A stretch of 64,000 nucleotides of DNA, taken from NCBI GenBank assembly GCA_963718315.1, contig CAVQZC010000007.1, positions 248,001-312,000 on the forward strand, read 5' to 3'. The position numbers and the translations under genes were made by a program. Below are positions 58,529 to 64,000 of the stretch, piece by piece. The notes under the pieces are model-generated. The model made no database searches. It was not told where the DNA came from and was given only the letters and a program-made list of their open reading frames with translations. The stretch comes from CAVQZC01 sp963718315 (GTDB lineage Bacteria > Actinomycetota > Thermoleophilia > Gaiellales > JAICJC01). Every line of letters starts with the position of its first letter. The stretch's first letter is position 1.

Positions 58529-59352
58529 GGCAGCGGCTCGACCTGCTGCTGGTCGAGCGAGGACTGGCCGAGACCCGGAGCCGTGCGCAGGCGCTGGTGA
58601 TGGCGGGGCGCGTGCGGGTCGAGGGGGGCGTGGTGGACAAGGCCGGCGCCCAGATCGATCCCGGCGCCAGCATCGAGGTCGAGCAGCCGCCGCGCTACGT
58701 CTCGCGCGGGGGCGACAAGCTGCAGACGGCGCTCGACCGGTGGTCGATCGACGTCAGCGGCGAGCTGTGCCTGGACGTGGGCGCCTCGACCGGGGGGTTT
58801 ACCGACTGCCTGCTCCAGCACGGAGCCGAGCGGGTGCTGGCGGTGGACGTGGGGCGAAACCAGCTTCACGAGCGCCTGCGGGCTGATCCGCGCGTCGTCT
58901 CCATCGAGCAGGTCAACGCCCGGGAGCTGCACCCCGGGCAGCTGCCCTTCGTGCCGCGCTTCCTCGTGGTCGACGTCTCGTTCATCTCGCTGCGGCTGGT
59001 GCTGCCGCCGGCAGTTGGCTGCCTGGATCAGCCGTGGCGGGCGGTGGTGCTGGTGAAGCCGCAGTTCGAGGCCGGGCGCTCGCGTGCGCCGGGCGGGGTG
59101 GTGCGCGACCCCGAGGTGCGCCGGGAGGTGGTGCAGAACTGTTGCGATCTCGCGGCGGCGTTGCCCTCCGTCATCCTGGGCGTATGCGATTCTTCGGTGC
59201 CTGGGCCGGCGGGCAACCGCGAGTACCTCCTGTATCTCGCCTCGCCGGACCATCCGTCCAGCAGTGAGCACGAGGTCGATGTCAACGCCGAGATCGCAGC
59301 CGCCATCGCCGCCGGTATCCCGGGCGAGCGTCGTCCTGCACGGCCGGCCTGA
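58525..59352 (+). CDS. tlyA: TlyA-family S4/FtsJ rRNA methyltransferase
   Basis: 275 aa. N-terminal S4 domain RLDLLLVERGLAETRSRAQALVMAGRVRV, then SRGGDKLQTALDRW, SAM motif CLDVGASTGGFTDCLLQHGA and VLAVDVGRNQLHERLR, catalytic region FVPRFLVVDVSFISLRLVLP, and LVKPQFEAGR. TlyA 2'-O-methylates 16S and 23S rRNA (also linked to hemolysin annotations). It lies between the prenyl synthase and nadK, the usual order. The 3' end overlaps the nadK start region by 74 bp. Confidence 0.93.
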   Translation: MRQRLDLLLVERGLAETRSRAQALVMAGRVRVEGGVVDKAGAQIDPGASIEVEQPPRYVSRGGDKLQTALDRWSIDVSGELCLDVGASTGGFTDCLLQHGAERVLAVDVGRNQLHERLRADPRVVSIEQVNARELHPGQLPFVPRFLVVDVSFISLRLVLPPAVGCLDQPWRAVVLVKPQFEAGRSRAPGGVVRDPEVRREVVQNCCDLAAALPSVILGVCDSSVPGPAGNREYLLYLASPDHPSSSEHEVDVNAEIAAAIAAGIPGERRPARPA

Positions 59353-60086
59353 GCGGATCGGCGGCGCTCTCGACCAGCTGAAGCGGCTGGCCGACCGCTG
59401 CGGCGTGGAGCTCGTCGACGAGGGCGGCGATCTGGTGGTGGTGCTGGGCGGCGACGGCACGACGCTGCGCGCGCTGCGCCGGGAGCTCGACACCGGCACG
59501 CCCTGCCTGGGGGTCAACTTCGGCCGCGTCGGCTTCCTGACCAGCATCGACGCCGAGGACATGGAGGCGGGGCTCGAGCGGGCATTCGCGGGCGACTACG
59601 TGGTGGTCGACCTGCCGACGATCGAGGGCCGCCACGGAGGGCAGCCGATGATCGGGGTCAACGACATCGTGCTGACCAGCGGCGTGCTGGGCCGGATGGT
59701 GTTCGTCGAGTGGGCCGTGGACGGCACGCCGATGGGCGAGATCGGCTGCGACGGAGCGATCGTCGCCACGTCCACCGGATCGACCGCGTACAACCTGTCG
59801 GCGGGCGGTCCGGTGGTGGCCTGGGGGACCGACGCCTTCGTGGTGTCGTTCGTCTCGCCGCACTCGCTGCACGCCCGTTCGATGGTGCTCGGCCGCGGCC
59901 ACCGGGTCGAGCTCGTCAACCGCTCCGACGACGTCCATCTCGAGGTGATCGTGGACGGTCACACGACGGGGCCGATTCCGCCCGGCGGGGACGGTCGAGG
60001 TGGAGCTGGCCGCCGGCCGCGCCCACCTGGCACGGCTGGCCGGGACGTCGTTCTTCAGCCGCTACCGGGAACTGTTCTCCCACTGA
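59279..60086 (+). CDS. nadK: NAD kinase; frameshift near 59989
   Basis: About 269 codons. LVVVLGGDGTTLRALRRELD (GGDGT), VNFGRVGFLTSIDAEDMEAGL (N-x-G-x-x-G-F), IGVNDIVLTSGVLGRMVFVE, and IVATSTGSTAYNLSAGGPVV, the NadK metal and substrate loops. The frame breaks near 59987-59990 (one extra G); afterwards GTVEVELAAGRAHLARLAGTSFFSRY ends the protein. It phosphorylates NAD to NADP. The start is uncertain: ATG 59279 lies well inside tlyA, and the family begins near VVLHGRPERIG. Confidence 0.9.
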
Positions 60087-60090
60087 TCGC

Positions 60091-61764
60091 TTGCATCCGC
60101 GCTGCAGATCGAGAACCTGGCGCTGATCGAGCGTGCCGAGCTGGAGCCGTCGGCCGGTCTCAACGTGCTCACCGGCGAGACCGGGGCCGGCAAGACCATC
60201 CTGGCTCAGGCGATCGGGCTGCTGGCAGGGGCCCAGCCCGCCCCGGGGCTGGTCGGGCCGCATGGCGACGAGGCGTACGTGGAGGCGGAGTTCGAGGTGC
60301 CCGACGGGTTCCTCGACGATCCCGAGCTGGAGCCGGTGGCGGCCCTGCGGCCGGAGGGCGAGGACACCCTGGTGGTGGCGCGGCGGCTGTCGAGGGCGGG
60401 TCGCAGCCGAGCGCTGGTCTGGGGCCGTACCTGTGCCCGGGCCGACCTGGCGCAGCTCGGGGAGCGGCTGCTGGAGGTGTCGTCCCAGCACGAGGCCCGG
60501 CGCCTGGCCCGCCCGTCCCACCAGCTCGAGCTGCTCGACGCGGCTGCCGGGCACGACGACCTGGTGCGGCAGATGGCCGAGGCCTGGGCCGCTCTCCGCG
60601 CCGCGCGCGATGCCGTCCGCCAGGCGCGTGACGACGCGCGGGAAGCGGCGCTGCGACGCGACGAGCTGGAGGAGCTGGTACGCCGGCTGGACGCGCTGGA
60701 AGGTGAGGGCGCCGACCCCCAGGCGCTGGCGTCGGAGCGTGAGGTGCTACGGCACGTCGAGGAGTTGACCGCGGGCATGGCCGGCGCCGCCGAGCTGCTC
60801 AGCCCCGACGAGGGCGAGGGCGCGGTCGTGATGACCGCCTCTGCGGCCGACCTGGTGGCCGGCGGGGCCCAGTTCGACCGCGATCTGGAGCCCGTTGCCG
60901 CCGAGCTGCGCGAGCTGGTCATGCGGCTGCAGGAGGTGGTCAGCGATCTCCGCGCCCGACTCGACGGCGTGGCTGCCGATCCCGGCCGGCTGGAGGTGGT
61001 CGAGCAGCGGCTGCTGGAGATCGCCGAGGTCGAGCGGCGCTTCGAGCGCGCCGCTGCCGGAGCTCGTCGAGCGGGCGGCGCAGGCGCGCGGAGCGCTGGA
61101 GCTGCTGGCCGGAGGCGCAGACCGGCTGGCCGCGCTCGAGGCCGAGCAGGAGCGGGCACTCGCGGAAGCCGAGGCCGCTGCGGCAGCGCTGTCTGCGTCG
61201 CGGCAGGCGGCCGCTGCGCCGTTTGCCCGGTCGGTCGAGGCGGAGCTGACCCAGCTCGGCATGGAGGGTGCACGGCTCGAGGCGAAGCTCGAGGAGGCTG
61301 AGCTGGGAGCGCGCGGGGCCGACTCGGTGACGCTGGTGCTGGCGGCCAACGCGGGCCTCGACCCGGGGCCGCTGGCGGCCGTTGCCTCGGGTGGCGAGCT
61401 GTCGCGCATCGCGCTGGCGATCCGGATCGCGGCCCGCGCCGACGGCGGGCCTGGGCTACTGCTGCTGGACGAGGTCGACGCCGGCGTGGGCGGCCGTACG
61501 GCGCGGGCTGTCGGCGGCGCACTGGCGCGGCTGGCGGCAAGCGCACAGCTGCTGGTGATCACGCACCTGCCGCAGATCGCACAGCTGGCAGACACCCATT
61601 TCCAGGTCGAGAAGGAGACGGGCGACCCCGCGGTCACGAGCATCCGCCGGCTCCAGGGCGACGAGATCGCATCCGAGCTGGCGCGGATGCTGGGCGGCGA
61701 GGACGACCAGGCGGCGGTGCAGCACGCCCAGTCGCTGATGGCGGGCGCGTCGGACGGTTCGTAG
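60091..61764 (+). CDS. recN: DNA repair protein RecN; frameshifts near 60098 and 61055
   Basis: About 557 codons. Head domain QIENLALIERAELEPSAGLNVLTGETGAGKTIL (Walker A), coiled-coil arms with LAASERREVL-like helices (DELEELVRRLDALEGEGA, RRFERA ... RAAQARGALELLAGG), then SVTLVLAANAGLDPGPLAAVASGGELSRIALAIRIAARA (signature LSRIAL) and LLLDEVDAGVGGRTARAVG (Walker B) with VITHLPQIAQLADTHF. There is no ATG/GTG in the head frame after the nadK stop, so TTG 60091 with one missing base near 60098, or CTG 60102, must start it. A second shift near 61055 restores with one base. Confidence 0.92.
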
Positions 61765-61856
61765 GCGGGAATGCCGGGGCGAACGACGGTCCGTCCCTGG
61801 CGTCGCGTATCATGCAATCCCGGGACGGGTCACTCTCGGGGAAAGGCGGGGCGGCA

Positions 61857-63510
61857 TTGAGTAAGCAGGCGAAGTATGTATTTGTGACCGGGGGCGTTGT
61901 CTCCTCGCTCGGCAAGGGCATCACGGCAGCGTCGCTTGGCCGCCTGCTGAAGGCGCGCGGCCTGAAGGTCTCGCTGCAGAAGTTCGACCCCTACATCAAC
62001 GTCGACCCGGGGACGATGAGCCCGTTCCAGCACGGCGAGGTGTTCGTCACCGAGGACGGCGCAGAGACCGACCTCGACCTGGGGCACTACGAGCGGTTCG
62101 TCGACGAGTTCCTGTCCCGGAACTCGAACCACACGACCGGCTCGATCTACAACGCGATCATCCGCAAGGAGCGCAAGGGCGAGTACCTGGGCGCCACCGT
62201 CCAGGTGATCCCGCACGTGACCGACGAGATCAAGCGCCGGATCCAGCGCGTTGCCCAGTCCGACGAGGTCGACGTCGTCATCACCGAGATCGGCGGCACC
62301 GTTGGTGACATCGAGAGCCTGCCGTTCCTCGAGGCGATCCGCCAGTTCAGAAACCAGATGGGCCGCGAGAACGTGATGTACGTCCACTGCACGCTGGTGC
62401 CGTTCATCGAGGTGGCCGGTGAGCTGAAGACCAAGCCCACCCAGCACTCGGTGCAGGAGTTGCGCCGCATCGGTATCTCGCCGGACATCGTCGTCTGCCG
62501 CTCGAGGCAGCGGCTCGACCGCGACATCCGCGAGAAGATCGCCCTGTTCGCCGACGTGCCGGTCGAGTCGGTGATCTCCGCCTTCGATGCGGAGAACATC
62601 TACATGGTGCCCTCGATGATGCAGGAGCAGGGCCTCGACCGCGCGGTGTGCGAGCGCCTGTCGCTGGTCACCGGCCCCGCCGACATGCGCGAGTGGGACG
62701 CCGTCGTCGAGCGGATCAAGAACGCGACGGGCGAGGTGCGGATTGCCATCGTGGGCAAGTACGTCCAGCTGCAGGACGCCTACCTGTCGGTGGTCGAGGC
62801 GCTGAACCACGCCGGCTATTCACCACGGCACCAAGGTCGAGGTTGTCTGGGTGGACGCAGAGACGCTCTCCCGCGAGGAGGCCGAGCGCGCGCTGCGCGA
62901 GGTCGACGGCGTGCTGATCCCCGGCGGCTTCGGCGTGCGCGGTATCGAAGGCAAGATCGCCGCGGCCAGGTTCGCCCGCGAGAACAACGTGCCATACCTG
63001 GGAATCTGCCTGGGCATGCAGGTCGCGGTCGTCGAGTTCGCACGGCACGTGGTGGGCATGGACGGCGCCAACTCGAGTGAGTTCGACCCCGAGACGCCGT
63101 ACCCGGTGGTCGACCTGCTGCCGGAGCAGAAAGAGGTCGAGGACATGGGCGGCACCATGCGCCTGGGCTCCGATCCGGTGAAGCTGGTCGAAGGCACCCG
63201 CGCCTACAGCGCGTACGCGGAACCGGTTGTCTACGAGCGGCACCGTCATCGCTACGAGGTGAACAACCAGCTGCGGCCGAAGCTGGTGGCCGCCGGGCTG
63301 TCGGTGTCCGGCACGTCGCACGACGAGCGGCTGGTCGAGGTGATCGAGCTACCCGACCATCCGTGGTTCTGCGCCAGCCAGTATCACCCCGAGTTCAAGT
63401 CGCGACCCAACCGGCCGCAGCCGTTGTTCCGCGACTTCGTCGGCGCAGCGGTCGCGCGGTCTCGAAGCCTGGAGCCGGGCGAGCAGCTCGCCGAGCGGCT
63501 CCCGGCCTAG
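61857..63510 (+). CDS. pyrG: CTP synthase; frameshift near 62820
   Basis: About 551 codons. Synthase domain KYVFVTGGVVSSLGKGITAASL, DPYINVDPGTMSPFQHGEVFVTEDG, HPGHYERF-like GHYERFVDEFL and KRRIQRVAQSDEVDVVITEIGG. After the shift (one extra T at 62819-62820) the glutaminase domain runs: VLIPGGFGVRGIEGK, YLGICLGMQVAVVEFA (nucleophile Cys) and HPWFCASQYHPEFKSRP (His/Glu). TTG 61857 (LSKQAKYVFVTGG) is preferred over ATG 61812, which adds a non-family leader. It makes CTP from UTP with glutamine ammonia and sits after recN as usual. Confidence 0.93.
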
Positions 63511-63719
63511 CCCCGGGCCTCGTCGGGGAACCACGGCGGGAAGACGACCTGGCCGCGGACGTCCGCGCTGTACGCCCGCAGCGGGATCGCCATCCACGCT
63601 CCATCGGGGTCGCGGATCGCCTCGATCATCCGCGCCTCGACCGGGCGGCCGAACGCCACCTCGGTGATGGTCGCGATCACCGCATGGTCGTCGGGTATCT
63701 CGGTGCGTATCTTCGGCAT
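63507..63719 (-). pseudogene. Internally deleted GNAT (YhbS-like) acetyltransferase
   Basis: 70 aa. The N-terminus PKIRTEIPDDHAVIATITEVAFGRPVEA is that of a YhbS-type GNAT (family ~170 aa). The C-terminus MAIPLRAYSADVRGQVVFPPWF is the family's last strand and tail (F-M-A-x-P-L ... G-x-V-x-Y-P-P-x-F). The ~100 residues in between, including the acetyl-CoA binding motif, are missing, so the gene is an in-frame internal deletion. It overlaps the pyrG stop by 4 bp on the other strand. Confidence 0.6.
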
Positions 63720-63798
63720 CAAAGGTAGGCGTCTTGCACTCTGATCAACTAGGGTATGAAACGCAGGGCGGCTATCGGTGTCCGCTCTCTCCCGACTG

Positions 63799-64000
63799 AT
63801 GACGACAGCCGCAGACACCTGGGGAATCCTGGAGCAGCGCATGCAGGAGTTCAACGACCTTGCGCGGGTCGGGGCTCTGCTCCAGTGGGACCACGAAACC
63901 TACATGTCGCACCGCGGCGCGGAGGCTCGCGCTCGCCAGCAGGCAACGATGCGGGTGGTCCGGCACGAGCGCCTGGTCGACGACCGGCTGGGCGAGCAGC
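63799..64000 (+). CDS. M32-family carboxypeptidase (Taq), N-terminal part; window ends inside
   Basis: ATG 63799 opens MTTAADTWGILEQRM, then DLARVGALLQWDHETYMSHRGAEARARQQATM, the conserved N-terminal motif of M32 metallocarboxypeptidases (L-L-x-W-D-x-E-T-x-M-P-x-g-G-a-e-x-R). The catalytic HExxH is beyond the window. The upstream 63720-63798 holds a TTGCAC-like -35 at 63734 but no well-spaced -10. Members remove C-terminal residues from peptides in the cytosol. Confidence 0.85.
   Translation, partial: MTTAADTWGILEQRMQEFNDLARVGALLQWDHETYMSHRGAEARARQQATMRVVRHERLVDDRLGEQ

Noticed and set aside
62815..62825. Programmed frameshift in pyrG
   Set aside because: No slippery heptamer with downstream structure is apparent, pyrG is not known for recoding, and similar breaks hit many neighbouring genes.
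1..64000. CRISPR arrays, rRNA operons, prophage or integrase modules
   Set aside because: No regularly spaced direct repeats, rRNA-like stretches, integrase or phage structural genes were recognised on either strand.

Overview
The window is about 70% G+C chromosomal DNA with dense gene packing, frequent GTG/TTG starts and many 4-bp stop/start overlaps (ATGA, GTGA). The gene order alaS-ruvX-mltG-aroE-pilD-aroC-aroKB-aroQ-pepP-efp-accC-nusB-xseB-ispA-tlyA-nadK-recN-pyrG, the hut genes and the style of the proteins suggest an actinobacterium, most likely a Thermoleophilia (Gaiellales/Solirubrobacterales-like) member. This is inference; there is no rRNA in the window to confirm it.

Layout. (1) 1-3.9 kb, minus strand: a biosynthetic-looking cluster of glycosyltransferase, 6-pyruvoyl-tetrahydropterin-synthase-like protein, MDR dehydrogenase, methyltransferase and SRPBCC protein. 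(2) 3.9-6.4 kb: an accessory stretch with small genes, including a three-gene unit linked by ATGA overlaps, and a hairpin-rich gap. (3) 6.5-12.2 kb: a C69-type peptidase, tRNA-Gln(CUG), an HD phosphohydrolase, and an NlpC/P60 hydrolase and a beta-propeller protein that share an upstream motif. (4) 12.3-19.8 kb: a heterodimeric ABC exporter, two PilZ c-di-GMP receptor proteins, a pilin-like protein with a Vps62-like domain, and a secreted protein. (5) 19.9-22.5 kb: an old-yellow-enzyme-type flavoprotein with a degenerate metallo-beta-lactamase partner, then csbD. (6) 23.2-30.7 kb: histidine degradation (formiminotransferase, hutH, hutU, SDR, hutI), interrupted by a convergent PQQ-type sugar dehydrogenase. 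A 224-bp element with perfect terminal inverted repeats lies directly upstream of hutH. (7) 30.7-41 kb: hisS, aspS, a cysteine desulfurase, an IscU-MnmA fusion, small envelope proteins, a GroES paralogue and a lone receiver protein. (8) 41-64 kb: the housekeeping superoperon, ending with pyrG and the start of an M32 carboxypeptidase.

How the genes work together. The hut genes convert histidine to glutamate, passing the formimino group to tetrahydrofolate. The cysteine desulfurase and the IscU-MnmA fusion form a compact tRNA 2-thiouridine module. aroE, aroC, aroKB and aroQ cover much of the shikimate pathway. The biotin carboxylase is paired with an unusual protein that joins an OadA/PycB-like carboxyltransferase domain, lacking the expected metal and carbamyl-lysine residues, to an AccB-type biotin carrier domain.

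Quality caveat. At least 20 conserved genes or gene segments break by single-base frameshifts, concentrated between 48.6 and 62.9 kb. Because they hit essential genes (aroC, aroB, pyrG, recN, nadK), I read them as sequencing or assembly indels. I annotate such genes across the break and give the approximate position of each shift.
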